Shown here: in pieces, positions 11,161 to 23,779 of the stretch
How the letters are laid out: each line of letters begins with the position of its first letter
How positions within the stretch are numbered: position 1 is the stretch's first letter
DNA from: Nemophila menziesii
Taxonomy: Eukaryota; Streptophyta; Magnoliopsida; Boraginales; Hydrophyllaceae
Direction of reading: 5' to 3'
Length of the DNA: 64,000 bases
NCBI GenBank assembly: GCA_029959085.1
Contig: JARWIR010000010.1
Coordinates: 19,613,001 to 19,677,000, forward strand
Notes under the pieces: model-generated
The model's input: only the letters and a program-made list of their open reading frames with translations
The model's database searches: none
What the model was told of the DNA's origin: nothing
Made by a program: the position numbers and the translations under genes

Positions 11161-12990
11161 CTGCAATAACCTTCAAAGAACGGAATTCGTAAGTTAATTA
11201 TACATATGGTTACTACTCTTGCACCTAGGGAGCCTGGAAATTTTGTTTGGAGCCAAGGGGTTAGAGGGCAACACTATATTAATAGAGGTCCTGTGTAAAG
11301 GGATATTTTGGTCATTTGGTATCATTCGGTTAGTTTGACAGGGATCACTGGTGGTCAATTAACTAAAAGATATATGGTTGATTGCACCAGATCCCCTGTG
11401 GTCTCTGAAATCAGAGTCAATTAGTCCCCGACAAATCCTTATATTACCTTTTTTTATGTAAATCCCACTATAAGTCCTATAATATGCAGAATAACCTATG
11501 TTTTTTCATGGAATCAACAAATTATACATACAAATAACAAAATAAATTAGAGGCTGAAGAAAAAAAGTTTTAAAAGCTGGGGGGCCAAGTGAAGAATTAT
11601 GAAAATTTTGGAGACACATAAGATATTAGCATAATTTATTGGCTAAAGGTCCCTCCACTTGCGCCTGTGGGGCCTTAAGTGATGCAATATATTTCATAAA
11701 CTTTTATGTGTTAGTATAAATTCAATTAGCCCTCAATGAAATTCGTTACTACTGATTTAGTCTTTTTGTAAGATATATTCTGGACCCACCCCTAAATAAT
11801 GAAATCATTTTAGAGTATAATACACATATTACAGCTGAATTACGAGGATCATCTTTCGGAATTTTCCGTTCAGTCAGAAATCCACTAGTTGCAAGTAGAA
11901 TTCCCATGAACGCAACACAACGCAAAGCTATTTTAAACGTCTTCTCTTTCTTTCAAAGTGGTTTGCACTTAGCACAAGTCGTGATTATCACCCGGAGAAA
12001 ACCGGAGAGAATGTAAGTGACAGGACCGAGAAAGAGAACTATGGTAGTGAATATCGCGTTTGATGAAGGTGGTCTTGAGGTGAGGTGTTAAATATAAAAG
12101 TGTAAATATTGATAACTATAAAATGTACCTCACTAAAAAAATTTGACGCTTTTAAGTTGATATCTAACATAAAACAAGAAAAAATGGTACATGTGCTAAA
12201 TATTTTGATATATTTTGAAACTTTACTATATTATATTTATTTTATGTGAATTTTTTAAAATTTTATAAATTTTGAAAAAATCTAACTATTATTTCAAATA
12301 TGGATGATGTGTATTTGTAAGGGGCAATTTAAAATATTTTAAATTACACTATAAGTGATACCAAATATTTTTTAAGAATATTAGCAGAATTATTCTCGAA
12401 TTTTTATTGAATACTGAACCCTTAACTCAAATTTTTTAGAATGGAATTTTTTATACTTTTACTGTATAATTATATGTAATCACCTTTTGTTAATTTTTAT
12501 ACAAGTTATTTATACTAAAAATAATGGGCCAAATTTTAATATTTAAAATTTTGTTCAGTATCTTTAAAAATTATATAAGTTCAGAGCATCATTCTGATGA
12601 GAAGTTCTTAGGTCTATATTTACTTTACTTAATTGTGTAATGTAATCAATGGTTTATTTCGTGTATTTTCATTTTAGTTAACTGGATGGTTGCATTTTCA
12701 AATGTGACAGTTATTTGCGATGATCCTTAGGTAACCTCAACTATCAAAATGATGATCTCGTCGATAAATGATCAATGAGTTGAGCTACATCATTTCTAAT
12801 CAATGTTTTTGCTCATGGTGTTGAAAATTAAAACATATTGATTAATATTTATATACGCATTCGGAACTTCAAATAGGACCTAAATCTGAAATTTGCAACG
12901 TCATTCTTGAAACCAAGAAATAGATGTAAAATTACCGGCACATTTGAAAATTAAACTTACTAATATTTATAAAAATAAATGTTCAAGATT
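11161..12990. repeat. Duplicated non-coding block, copy B
   Basis: It continues the block interrupted by the solo LTR (11,161-11,430), then resumes the AT-rich repeat shared with 3,600-6,860 and 49,230-50,830. The segment at 12,650-12,910 matches 6,420-6,680 (both carry CTATCAAAATGATGATC and TTTTTGCTCATGGTGTT). No coding reading is supported. Confidence 0.6.
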
Positions 12991-13009
12991 CAAGGCATGT
13001 AAGAAAAAA

Positions 13010-13830
13010 GGTTAATTGCACCATTGGTCCCGTGTTATGTGGTATAGCAACATATACCCCTAACCCATGTGTTATGAAAAGTAGCAAATATACTCTTCTG
13101 TTATGCATTTCAACTCTCCACAAAAGTATGTTTACTATTTCTTGGAATAACATAGGGGTATACTAATTACTATGTTATAAGTTACAACACATGTGTATTT
13201 GGCTTATTTCTCGTTACACAAGGACCAATATTGCAATTTACTTGAATTATGCAACACACACATGCATAACCAAGGGACCCATATTTACTATTATTGGAGT
13301 AACATAGGGGTAATAGTTGGCTACTTTCTCATACCACAGGGATCAATTTTAATCTACACTGAGTTTGTAATGCATTGGCCACTATTTACTAATTTATTGG
13401 AATAATATAGGGGTATATTTGCTATTGCTAAAACCTGGGTATATTTGGTCACATAGCATAACACAGAAACCAATGTTGCAATTTACTCTGATTCAACAAC
13501 ACAGGGAACAAAGTTTACTATTCATTGGAATAACATAGGTGTTCATTTGCTATTGTTAAAACACCTGGGTATTTTTGGTTAATTTCACATATCGCAAGGA
13601 CCAATGTTGCAATATTCTATAATTTAGCAAGACAGACCGATGTTTAATTTACTTAATCTAGCAACACAGGAACCAATATCTACTCTTTCTCAAAATAAGG
13701 TACAGATATATTTGCTATTATTTAAAAACACAGAGGTATGTTTGGCTAATTTCACATTCCACAAGGACCAATGTTGCAATTTTCTTTAATTCAACAACAT
13801 ATCATCATATAATATGTAAGCACTAACCAG
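13010..13830. repeat. Degenerate ~110-170-bp tandem repeats, block B1
   Basis: At least five units are recognisable by variants of GGACCAATGTTGCAATTT (13,222; 13,463; 13,598; 13,769; weaker near 13,340). They alternate with CATAGGGGTATATTTGCTATT-like words. This corresponds to the intron of the synthase gene, but no exon 2 remains on its lower side: sequence passes directly from the block B flank into the repeats. Confidence 0.7.
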
Positions 13831-13857
13831 TAAGGTCTAACTTCAACCCTTTAAAGG

Positions 13858-13963
13858 AATCCTACTCATTGAGTAAACTCGGCAGAGCAGAGAGTAAAGA
13901 ATCACAACAAACACCTTGGGGCTTATTCAAAGCAATGAAGAGTGCTGATTTTGATGATGCCGT
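13858..13963 (-). pseudogene. RNA pseudouridine synthase exon 1 remnant, copy B1
   Basis: Minus-strand reading gives IALNKPQGV and LLSALPSLLNE then a stop. The middle of the exon (the LFEDQW part) is deleted and the splice donor has been lost. The start position reads ACG. On its upper side the 5' flank of this copy ends abruptly near 14,150 and joins the truncated C-terminus of copy B2. Confidence 0.8.
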
Positions 13964-14771
13964 TAGTGCTTTTTCATGTTCGGTGTCATTTGATATGAAT
14001 GGCAGAGGTGGTGATACAGCTTTTGGGTAATGTTCTTAAGTTTTGGGGTCGTTTTTTGGGATAATGTAAATTGTTTTGTGTGGAAATTTTGAGAAATATA
14101 AGGGGTTTTAAGAGTTTGCAGAGAAAGGTGGGTGGTTAATGAAGGTGGTGCACTAGTAATCGGATGCTCAAATGACAAGCTCTCGGCATGAAGCTCATGA
14201 CCATCATATATTTTCCCCTTCCACTCATACACACCATCCCTCGTATTTCACAACCCTTTAAAGGAATTCAAAGATACTCACAATGTATACAAATTTGATT
14301 TGTTCTCCCACTTTAAGGACTTGCCCTTACTATAATATCATCTTGTTTAACATTTAAATCACTTCCCAATTCCTCTTCAACTATAATACTCTACTTTTCA
14401 TCGTTTTCCGACCCGGAAATCTCTTGACCGTTTACCCACAAGACTTCAAATGAAGTTTCCATGTCTTGGACAAAAGACCCTCCGGTTAAAACCCGACCCA
14501 TGTCCGATGCAGCATACACCCGCCATGCTCCATGCTTTGATCGGCCATGGCGGGATTTAGTGATGATAGTTCTCCATTTCGGAGATTGCCCGATGCAAAA
14601 AGCGTTGTAAGTTTTCTTAACCGAGTGGTAGGTGAAGACTTTCACTAGCTTGGCGGCTACTTTCTGTGGCTTAGTAATTGCGGTAACGCCACTTGATTCT
14701 CGGTTGACTCTATTAGTAAGAGGGAGTTCTTGTGGAATTTTCCGGAATCCTGGAGATCAAAATTGACAAAC

Positions 14772-14872
<101 letters not shown>

Positions 14873-14899
14873 AAGTTCAAGAGTAAGCATGTAGGAAGA

Positions 14900-15420
14900 T
14901 GGGATAATTGCACCATTGGTCCCTTTGTTATGGGTAATACAAAAAATACACCCGTGTTGAATAATAGCAAAGATACCATTGTATTATGCTTAACCATTGC
15001 AAATTTACCCCTCCACGTGGGTATGTTTACTGATTTTTTGGAAAAGTAGAGGATTATTTTCTATTGTTAAAAGACAGGAGCATATATAAGGGATCCCTCT
15101 AATTAAGCAACCCAAGTACGCATAACCCAGTCAGTAGTGACCAATTTGACGATTTATTATAATAATATAGGGGTATATTTATTGGTGTATATTTGCTTAG
15201 TATCACATAACACAAGGACCAATCTTGCAATTACTGTAATTTAGCAACAAAGGACAAATAACACACAAACCGACTATCTATTCGAATTACATAGGGGTAT
15301 ATTTGTTATTACTAAAAGACCAAGATATATGTAATTAATTTCTTATAAAATTGCAATTTATACTTATTCAGCAACACAGGACCAAATTTTGCAATTTACT
15401 GTAATTCAGCAATGGAGGTA
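14900..15420. repeat. Degenerate intron repeats, copy B2
   Basis: Starts with GCACCATTGGTCCCT at about 14,909. Repeat words recur at 15,217 and 15,373 (ACCAATCTTGCAAT; ACCAAATTTTGCAATTTACT) with intervening GGGGTATATTTG words. It is the same family as the introns of the other copies, with fewer units. Confidence 0.65.
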
Positions 15421-15965
15421 CTAACCAGTAAGGTCTAACTTCAACCCTTTCCAAAATTTTCATAAAAATGTTTGATACTTTTAAATGCTTACCTGACTCG
15501 TTCGACTCATTGAGTAGACTCGGAAGAGCAGCGAGTAAAGACTCGCAATAAACACGTTGAGTCTTATTAAGAGCAATGAGCCACTGGTCTTCAAACAACA
15601 TTTTGTATCTATATAGATAGAAGAGTGCTGATCTTGTTGACGCCGTTAGTTCTCTGTTATGTTCAATATCCTTTGATAAGAACGGTAGAGGTGGTGATAA
15701 GGGCTTTGGGTAATTTCTTAAAGTTTTTTTTGGGGGGGGGGGGGTGTGTTTTGGCAGAATTTGAATGGGTTTGTGTTGACATTATAAGAAAGTTTAGGGA
15801 GTTTTTGAGTTTGAGAATTTGCAGAGGAAGGTATGTGGTGATGAATGTAATGGACTAGCCACATTTGATGTTTTTTTTTATCTCTTTTTCACTTCTTTCG
15901 TGCTTATATTTTCTGATCATAGGGATCCCTGGTTGTATTCATAGAAAACAAGGACTAAGGGACTT

Positions 15966-16243
15966 CACTACAAGAAATGGTATCTTTAGCGGCAAAAAAT
16001 TTAACACTAAATTTTTTAATGTTGCCGCTAATGGTCGTTAATTGTCGTCCCTATAAGTTCGTCTCTAAAGATACCTTTCGTAGCAAATTATTTGTTTTTG
16101 CCTCTATTAACTTTATCTTTAGCGGCAAATATTGCCGCTAAAAATATAATTAGAGGTCATTTTGGTTTTTAAAAATATCATTAGAGGTCATTTTAGTTGT
16201 TGTCGCAATAGCTTCGTCCCTAATGCTACTATTTCTTGTAGTG
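15966..16243. mobile_element. Non-autonomous CACTA element (MITE-sized)
   Basis: Starts CACTACAAGAAAT and ends ATTTCTTGTAGTG, a 13-bp perfect terminal inverted repeat. It is flanked by the 3-bp duplication CTT (15,963-15,965 and 16,244-16,246), which is diagnostic of the CACTA (En/Spm) superfamily. Subterminal words TTTAGCGGCAA and TTGCCGCTAA recur in both orientations. At 278 bp there is no coding capacity. It lies in the 5' flank of synthase copy B2. Confidence 0.95.
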
Positions 16244-16246
16244 CTT

Positions 16247-18734
16247 GTATTTCAAAGATCACAATAGCAATATGACACATTTAAAGATATTTTTGTCTTT
16301 TGCCACATTACTAAAGACTGAACAGGTCTTGTAGTGGAAAACATAACATTGTCACAAAAACATAAATTAAGGGACTAAAATGTTATGTTTACCAGATAAG
16401 GGACTACATTCTCAAAGAAGTTAAAAGATACAAAAAAATAGGTTATTTACCCTGACAAGAAAAACAAGCTAGCGTTTTGTAAACATAGCGGTTAAACTAA
16501 AAGCTCATGTATCAAGCACCATCAATAGAGAATATAAGAATGATAACCGATTCATACCCAAGCATTAATCCAATTATCACATTTTCTTCAGCACACAAGT
16601 TTAATTCAATATAGGTAAGAGGGACATAAGATGCAAGTTTTGCATAACGTAGGTACTGTTTTCACTTCCGACAGATCAGTTGAAAAAGGGTAGTTATTAA
16701 AGAGATGAAAATTCCATTGCACTAGTAAGTAGTGAATAAGAAGTAGCAAATACTCATTGTCTAGATAACATTGATGTGATAAGAAGTGATGCCATGATGA
16801 TTCGGCATATGATCCAAATCAATCTGATCATATCCCTATAATGTCACCTACTTAATCATATACATTGCCTGAAATAACCTGAAAAAAAAAATGGAATTTG
16901 CGAGTTTATTATGCATATGATTACTACTCTTGTTTCTAGGAAGTCCAGAACTTTTTTTTGGGTCAAGGAGTTTGAAGGCAAGCGCTGTATTAATAGGGCT
17001 CTGTAGTAAATAGGCAGTGGTGCAAAGGGATATTTTAATCATTGGGTATTATTCTGTTAATTTACCAGGGATAGTGGTGCTCATTTGGTATAATGCAAGT
17101 TTTGCATAATAAGAAAAACCGATAGTGCACGTAACTAAAAGATATAGGGCTTGATTGCGCCAGACCTCTATGGTCTGTAAATTAGGAGCCCTTTAGTCCG
17201 TTGACAAATCTTCAGTAAATCAAATTCTTAGGTCCTATATTATTTAAAATAACCAATGTTTATTTTTCAAAACAACAAATTTTACATAATAATAACAAAA
17301 TTATATAAAACCTAAAGTTAATAATTTTAAAAGCAGGGGCCAAGTGAAATTTTTCAAAAAAATCGAGTAATGAGCCGCCACTATTGGTATTTAACATGAT
17401 ATTTTACGTGATAGATATTAAAAACATATTGAAATTTTATAATATTAGATTTATTTTATACAAATATGAATTTGGATTAGATCTAATTTTTAATTTAAAT
17501 AAAAATAAGTTGTTTTATAATAAAGAGTAACTTTTTCTAAATAGTATATAATAAATAGAATCCAATTTTAAAAAGAAAATAATTGAGAAGTTGTCTCAAC
17601 TTTCCTATAAAACCATATCACTTAACTCTCACATTTTAGCACCACCATCGATTATATATTTTAACATTCTACATATTAACTATACAATTTATTTTTCTTA
17701 CCCTTTTGTTAATACATTATATAAATATAAATAATAAAATCTAATTTAAAGCTTTATTCAAAAAATTTAAAATTTATATACGTATGCTGTACGCGTATTC
17801 CATGTTTTATGGAACCAGATGAACAATTTTGTAATGGATTGGGAAGCAGTATTGCAGGATACCTTTTGTCACAAAACACTTAGTCTTTAAAATCATACCT
17901 ACCTTTAGTTTCTCCATAAGTTCTAACAATAATATGTTCGGGAATTCATGAGAATATCACTACGGTAACAACTAAAATCATTTGATTTGTTATTAAAATT
18001 TTATTTATTTAATCTAATAAAAATTAATATGATAATAAAAATACTTTTAAATTTTTGAATCAATTATTTTGTGGGTTAATGTCCAATAAATACCTGCCAT
18101 CTTTCATCTTTTCCCATAAAAAATACCGATTTTTAAAAAAAATAGTGAGCTATAGAAAACTTCTCAAAACTCAAAATATGAATTATAGGAAACTTCTCAT
18201 TACTCAAAGTTTGAGTTATGGAAAGCTTTTTATAACTCAAACGACTTTTTTTATGGAAAAGAAAGAAAAAAACAATATGTGGTTTTTTATAGACAAAAAA
18301 ATTATAGTTAAGATGAGAAGAAATTAATTTTAATTTGAGGTATTTCTTGAACAATAATTTTATTAATTGGGGTTGTGTATTTATATATTAATTAATTGAA
18401 CAGTCTTATTTTTGGGAGGTGACCATTATATGACTATGATTGGATAACCCGTACCAAGATGACAATATTACCTAAAAATATTCAAAATAGAAGTATAAAA
18501 ACATACCTGGGAACTTTAAATACAACCTAAATCATAACTCTCTACAAGGTAATCCTTGGAACCAAGAAACAATCGTTCTTTGAATATTAATTTACCAAAA
18601 AATTTTAGAATGAGTGTTTAAGAATTACCATATTAATCTTTCTCTAACAATTTTAACAATTTCAACTAGTTGGTATGCGTGCTATATGTTATTAAGAATA
18701 TACCTTTGATAGAAAGCTTTTTCATATTAAATTT
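16247..18734. repeat. Duplicated non-coding block between copies B2 and C
   Basis: It continues the B flank (16,250-17,170, matching 59,800-60,640 and 8,640-9,350), then the AT-rich repeat, shortened relative to other copies (17,180-17,790). A 33-bp repeat sits at 18,147-18,245. No gene reading is supported. Confidence 0.55.
18147..18245. repeat. Three 33-bp tandem units
   Basis: Units begin at 18,147, 18,180 and 18,213 with GAGCTATAG, GAATTATAG and GAGTTATGG. Each contains an AAACTTCTC-like and an ACTCAAA-like word. The 33-bp period keeps both strands open (YRKLL-TQ-type repeats), which explains the spurious ORFs here. Confidence 0.75.
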
Positions 18735-20630
18735 GAACTCTGACACATGTTGACACTCCATAAAGGCCGAGGAGCTTCAATAAAAAGAGATTGACAAGTA
18801 ATATGATGCTCAAACTACGAGTTTCATGAAGCTCATGACTATCATATCTTTTCCTCTTCCACTCAAACACACCCTCATATTTCACATCTCCTCTAATAGG
18901 AGTTCCAATATACTCGCAATGGTAAACAAATTTGATGCGTTCTACCACTTTTACGACACACCCTGACCATAATCTCATCTTCTTTCACATTTATATAACT
19001 TACCTATTTCTCTTTAACAATTATACTTTCTTTTTTGTCATTCCCCGACCCGGAAAACTCTTGTCCGTTTACCCACAACACTTCAAATCAAGTTTTCATT
19101 TCTTGGATAAAAGACCCGGCCCGTAGAACTTGACCCATGTCCAATGAGCATAGAATTGTCAGTCTCTGTGATCAGAACTAATGTTGATAGTTCTCAATTT
19201 TGGAGCTTGCCCGATGCAAAAAACGATATTAGTTTTTTAACCGTGTGGTTGTTGAAGGCTCTCACCAGCTTGGTGTCTACTTTATGTGGCGCGGTATATA
19301 TGGTAACGCCACTAGTGTCACGATCTAGTCTATTAGCAAGATGGAGTTCTTTTGAAATTATCGGCGTCCCTAAAAATCAAACTTAATAATATTAATAAAA
19401 ACTGAAGTTTAAGACTCAAATCCTATATGAAATATGGTTAATTGCACCATTGGTCATTCAGTTATGTGAAGTTGCAAATAGACCCTTGAGTTTTAAAAAG
19501 TAAAATGACACTCTAGTGTTATGTGTTACTGTTGCAAATTTACCCCTCAACAAGGGTACATTAACTATTTAGATATGAGCTTCCTTCACGGAATATAGTC
19601 GATTATTTTATAATAATTTATAACAAATAATAAAATATAGAAGTTAAATATTAAGACTCAGGCCTGTATGCAAAATTTTAAATTCACTTGATTGCACCAT
19701 TGGTCCGTGTGTTATATGATAGAAACATGTAACCCTAACCCCTATGTTATGAAAAGTACCAAATATACTCTAAGCGTTACAGTTCTCCAAAGGGGTATGT
19801 TTACTATTCCTTGGAAAAACTTAAGGGTATATATCATAATTAAAAGTTCAAACACGGTGTATCTGGTGGCTAAAATCACATAGCACAGGGGCCAATGTTG
19901 CAATTTACTCTAATTCAGCAATCCAGGGACATGACCAATGTGTACTATTATTAGAGTAACATAAGGGTATATTTGGCTAATTAGCATATCATAGAAACCA
20001 ATGTTGCATTTTATTTAATTTTCTAACTCATGGACAAATCTTTACTGTTTATTGGAATAAAAGAGGGGCATATTTTCTATTTTGACAACACCAGGGCATA
20101 TTTGGCTACTTAGCATAGCACAGGGACCAATGTTTACTATTCATTGGAATAATGTATTGGTATATTTTCTATATATTTTGCTAATTTCACATAGCACAAG
20201 GATATATGTTGCAATATTCTTTAATTTAGAAACACATAAACACTTTTTCCAATATCCCCTAATTCAAGCAACAGAGGGACCAATATTTACTGTTTCTTAG
20301 AATAACATAGTGGTATGTTTGCTATTGTGAATACAAAGCAGTATAGTTGCCTAAGTTCACCTTCCACAAGGACCAATGTTGCAATTTTCTTTAGTTCAGC
20401 AACATATCATCATATAATATATAAGCACTAACTTGTAAGGTCTAACTTCAATCCTTCAAATGTCATAAAAAATCGTGTTTCTTTAAAGTGCTTACTTGAC
20501 TCAGTGGACTCATTGAGTAGACTTGGCAGAGCAGGAAGTAAAGACTCACAGTAAACACCTTGATGCTTATTTCGAATAACACGTTGTTTTTTTTTTTACA
20601 GAGAAAAGGTTGTTATTTTGATGATGCTGT
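18735..20630 (-). pseudogene. RNA pseudouridine synthase pseudogene, copy C
   Basis: Exon 2 (about 18,735-19,369) begins after a TAG acceptor with ELHLANRLDRDTSGV. This is the intact RluA catalytic signature, including the aspartate, and the only copy here that keeps it. Downstream are SGRTHQI, EYIGTPIRGDVKYEGVFEW and SHELHE, the later conserved motifs, but frameshifts (one near 19,245) and stops separate them. Exon 1 (20,496-20,630) has lost the DQWLIAL segment by a deletion of about 20 bp, its first codon reads ACA, and its donor is GTAAG. The intron (19,440-20,410) holds degenerate repeats with the shared GGACCAATGTTGCAATTT phrase. Upstream, the 5' flank is interrupted by the 3.6-kb CACTA element. 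Confidence 0.87.
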
Positions 20631-21119
20631 TAGTGGTCTGTTAAGTTTGATGACTTTTGATATGAATGGTAGATGTGGTGATAGGGCCTTTGGGTTATTT
20701 TCTTAAGTTTTGGGGTCGTTTTTGGAAGAATTGAATTGTGGTGGTGTTTACATTTTGAGAAAGGTCAGGGTTTTTAAAATGTTGCAGAAGAAGGTGGCTG
20801 GTGAATGTAGGTGATGGACTAGATACATTTGATTTTTTTTCTTTCTCATTTTATGCTCATTTTTTTTTACCATAGGAATTCCTATAGATATTTTTAGAGC
20901 ACAAGAACTAATGGACTCGTCACTACAAAAAATTCATTTTTAGGTGGCATTTAATTAGTGGCAGTCAAGTCAACCCCTACTATATAATAGCTATCCAAAA
21001 AGTACATGTGGCAGTACGTTTTTTAAATGCTACCTATTTTATTAAATTAGAATTTTTTGACTAAGTCAATTGATTCTTTCAATTATTTCAAAATGTATTA
21101 CTTTATTAACAGATGAACT

Positions 21120-21310
21120 ATTCTCTCTCTCTCTTTCGTTGCTAATCTCTTCTCTCTCCACACACAAAAAACCCTAAACCCTAACCTTTCATCTCTCTTA
21201 CGATGTCTTCTCCTCTTCTCCGGCGAAGCGCTCCTTCCGGTGACGGCGACGGAAACGACAACGGCAACACCGATAGAAGATGCTACAACCTTTTCTCTTA
21301 TTTTCTGTAA
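21120..21310 (+). pseudogene. Leader and first-exon-like segment inside the CACTA element
   Basis: A CT-rich tract with AAAAAACCCTAAACCCTAA resembles the 5' leader of a plant gene. It precedes an ATG at 21,203 that opens a 35-codon frame starting MSSPLLRRSAPSGDGDG and ending at 21,310. Base composition is GC-rich compared with the surroundings, as expected for captured coding DNA. I do not recognise the protein. Confidence 0.5.
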
Positions 21311-21814
21311 TTTCTCCACATATATATTGCTCCGATTTCAACGGCGGCTTTTGCGTTTGGTCTTTACCGACTCCGACGGTGTTTTTGTGTTTCTCTGGTC
21401 GTGATGTGGGCTATCTTGAGGTAACTCAAGATTCACTTAAATGGCTAATATTCACATAGATTTGCTTGTCTAGGTTTCATTTTCTATTTATTAATCTTTC
21501 GATTTGTTTGATCTGATTGTGCAAAAACTTCATTTTTACTGGTGTTTGCAGATTTTAATTGATCTATTTGTGAAGAAACAATTGAAAGTGAATCAATAGT
21601 TTTAAGGCAGAGCTATTACCTTAAATGCTGGAAGCAACGTTTTTCTACCATTAGAACGTGTAAGTATATATATTTGTTATTTTCTGAATTTTAAGTGTAT
21701 TGCTTATCTTGCTTGTGTGTAATTTCCATCAATTGTGTTCCTGAATATGTAAAATAGGGTATTAAAGTACAATTTGTATCCTATGTACTTAATTTTTCCT
21801 TAAATCTGGATTTC

Positions 21815-22070
21815 AGGTTGTAAGGGCATTAAAGATTTTACAGAAAGCTAGAGATTCTTCTTCTTCTTCCTCGTGTGGTACACTTCAGGTTTGTTAAATA
21901 TTTCCTGCAAACATTACATATAAACATATATCTTGATGCATAGTTAGAGTATAACTTATATATTATTTTTTTCTTTGAAATGTTATTCTGGAATTCTTTT
22001 GTCTAGGTGACCTTCCTTCATGAAGGATTTGACGAGACATGTAGGCTTGGCCTTCAAAGTGAAACGGAAC
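21815..22070 (+). pseudogene. Unrecognised exon-like pieces in the CACTA element
   Basis: Two open segments are bordered by splice-like sites. One reads VVRALKILQKARDSSSSSSC, between TTTCAG and a GTTTG donor near 21,889. The next reads VTFLHEGFDETCRLGLQSE after TCTAG near 22,008, followed by a stop in the remaining codons. They read in the same direction as the PI4K-like exons downstream. Source gene unknown. Confidence 0.45.
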
Positions 22071-22889
22071 AGTGAAGTAAATATTTAATCCTATTTATAC
22101 TATTCTTTTCTCTATTATCTCAATCTCTCATCATTGAGAATGAAAACAGTTTGATGGAGCAGCTTAATCTCTAGGAGTTGGAGCTATACTAGTGAATACA
22201 TGGAACACATACTGCTCAAGAATTGGCCGAAAATTTTGTAAGTGAACCTAACGATACAGTTATTGAAGCACACAACAGAATCAAAAAAGTTACTCCATGA
22301 GCCAATTATTTGAGCTTCGAGCCCAATCAGGTACAATTTTATGCATTTTTTTTACTTAATTTTCTTCTGGTTTATAGAGTACTGTAAGTAACAGTTAAAC
22401 GAACAGTCCAAGAATCGATTACTTATACAACTAGTTTTTACCCGTAGTTTTTACTTATACATGAATTGATGGAAGACCGATTCTTCAATGCCTCTTAGTT
22501 GTGGCTAATCGTTTACCTGTATCCGCTGTTCAAAGAGGTGAAGAATCATGGACTCTTGAAATAAGTTAGGTGGTTTAGTTAGTGCTCTTCTAGGTAATTA
22601 AATATATTAATAATCTGTTAATTGGTTAATAATTTTACCTTATTATATTCATATCGGTAATTTATTGTAGGGTGTAAATGTACCAGACGAGGCTGGATAA
22701 AGAGCACTTACTAATGCATTAGCTGAGATAATTTGAATTTTGGATTTTTTTTAGATACTACTAGTGAAGCTGGTGAACTCATGTCTTATTTGGTAATACT
22801 ACTAATACATTAAATTACATATTTTTTTTACTTTGGTTATTAAAAATTATTATTTTAATTCTTGTTTAGTTGGCTATTTAAATCTGCAG

Positions 22890-22950
22890 GGTGCAAAGTT
22901 AACTAATGCAAATTGAAAGGGTGCAAATCTTCAACAAGCTTTAACTGGAG
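22890..22950 (+). pseudogene. Exon-like piece with pentapeptide-repeat flavour
   Basis: After a CTGCAG acceptor the reading is GAKLTNAN, a stop, then KGANLQQALTGG. The A-N/K-L spacing of five resembles pentapeptide-repeat proteins of the plant BTB/pentapeptide type, but only about four repeats are present, so the assignment is weak. Confidence 0.25.
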
Positions 22951-23202
22951 GAAATACAGAATGGATGAAATGATGAAGAGTACACTTAAGAAGGAAGAAA
23001 ACATAATAATCGTAAGTTTGTTCCTTCATTTTCCTGATTTTGTATTTTAATTTACTTTTGATTAAAGATATGTTATGGACCTATATCTGCCTTCACTGTT
23101 CTACATAATGTGAACGGGAATCAGGTATGTTTCTAAGCACCTAATGTTACTTGTTAATTGATATTTGCTGAGGAGGTCCCTGATATTGGTATTTATTTAT
23201 AG

Positions 23203-23278
23203 GCAGCTGCCTTAAAAGGAGAAGCACCTAGGGCTGGTAATAGTGAAGAGTGGTGATGATTGTAGGCAGGAACATCAG
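23203..23278 (+). pseudogene. Phosphatidylinositol 4-kinase beta exon fragments (two, rearranged)
   Basis: After a TATAG acceptor the frame reads AAALKGEAPRAGN. At 23,249-23,275, in another frame, it reads SGDDCRQEH. Plant PI4K beta has an AAAKGEAP segment and, well downstream of it, a KSGDDCRQEHLA segment at the start of the kinase domain. Here the two lie side by side, so the intervening sequence is missing or was spliced out or deleted before capture. The words CTAGGGCTGGT and TATAGTGAAGAGTG recur at 23,342-23,366, so part of the piece was duplicated inside the element. Matches are from memory of the family and not from a search. Confidence 0.65.
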
Positions 23279-23585
23279 GGCTAAATTGGACTATTCTTTA
23301 AGTTTCGGGTATTTGAGTATTAGTGTAAAATTAGGGCTGCTAGGGCTGGTTATAGTGAAGAGTGAAGTACTAGTTACTTCCTGATAAGGTAAAACTTATT
23401 TGCTTATTAATCCTTAAAGTTTGGATTTAATTTGATGTTATTTTTTTCTTTACAGGCCTCCATATCAATATCAAGAAAATTCATATATATATTTCATTCA
23501 CTCTACAGGTATTTTAATGACTAATATATATATATATATATATTCTACAAGATTTCCACTTCTGAGTTGTGATTCTTCATGACAG

Positions 23586-23639
23586 CGTAACTTTGTCGAA
23601 AGCATGGCTGGACATTCCCTAGTTTGCTATCTTTTACAG
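23586..23639 (+). pseudogene. PI4K beta kinase-domain exon fragment
   Basis: An 18-codon exon reading RNFVESMAGHSLVCYLLQ lies between a GACAG acceptor and a GTAAAT donor. The plant PI4K beta kinase domain contains RNFVESMAGYSLVCYLLQ just before its DRHNGN catalytic loop, so 17 of 18 residues match from memory. The catalytic loop itself is not present downstream. This is the strongest single piece of evidence that the CACTA element captured a host kinase gene. Confidence 0.75.
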
Positions 23640-23779
23640 GTAAATTATTAGAAAATTAATTATAATTTAGTCCCTCTTTCTTATGTTTTGTTATTTACAG
23701 GCTAGTCCTCCATTGGGTGTGGAAAGTGCAACCAAGTCCTCAGGGACTACAATATGCACTAATTAATTTAATTTTGTGC

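Noticed and set aside
22890..22950. A genuine pentapeptide-repeat gene fragment
   Set aside because: Only about four repeats and a stop codon; kept as a weak note only.
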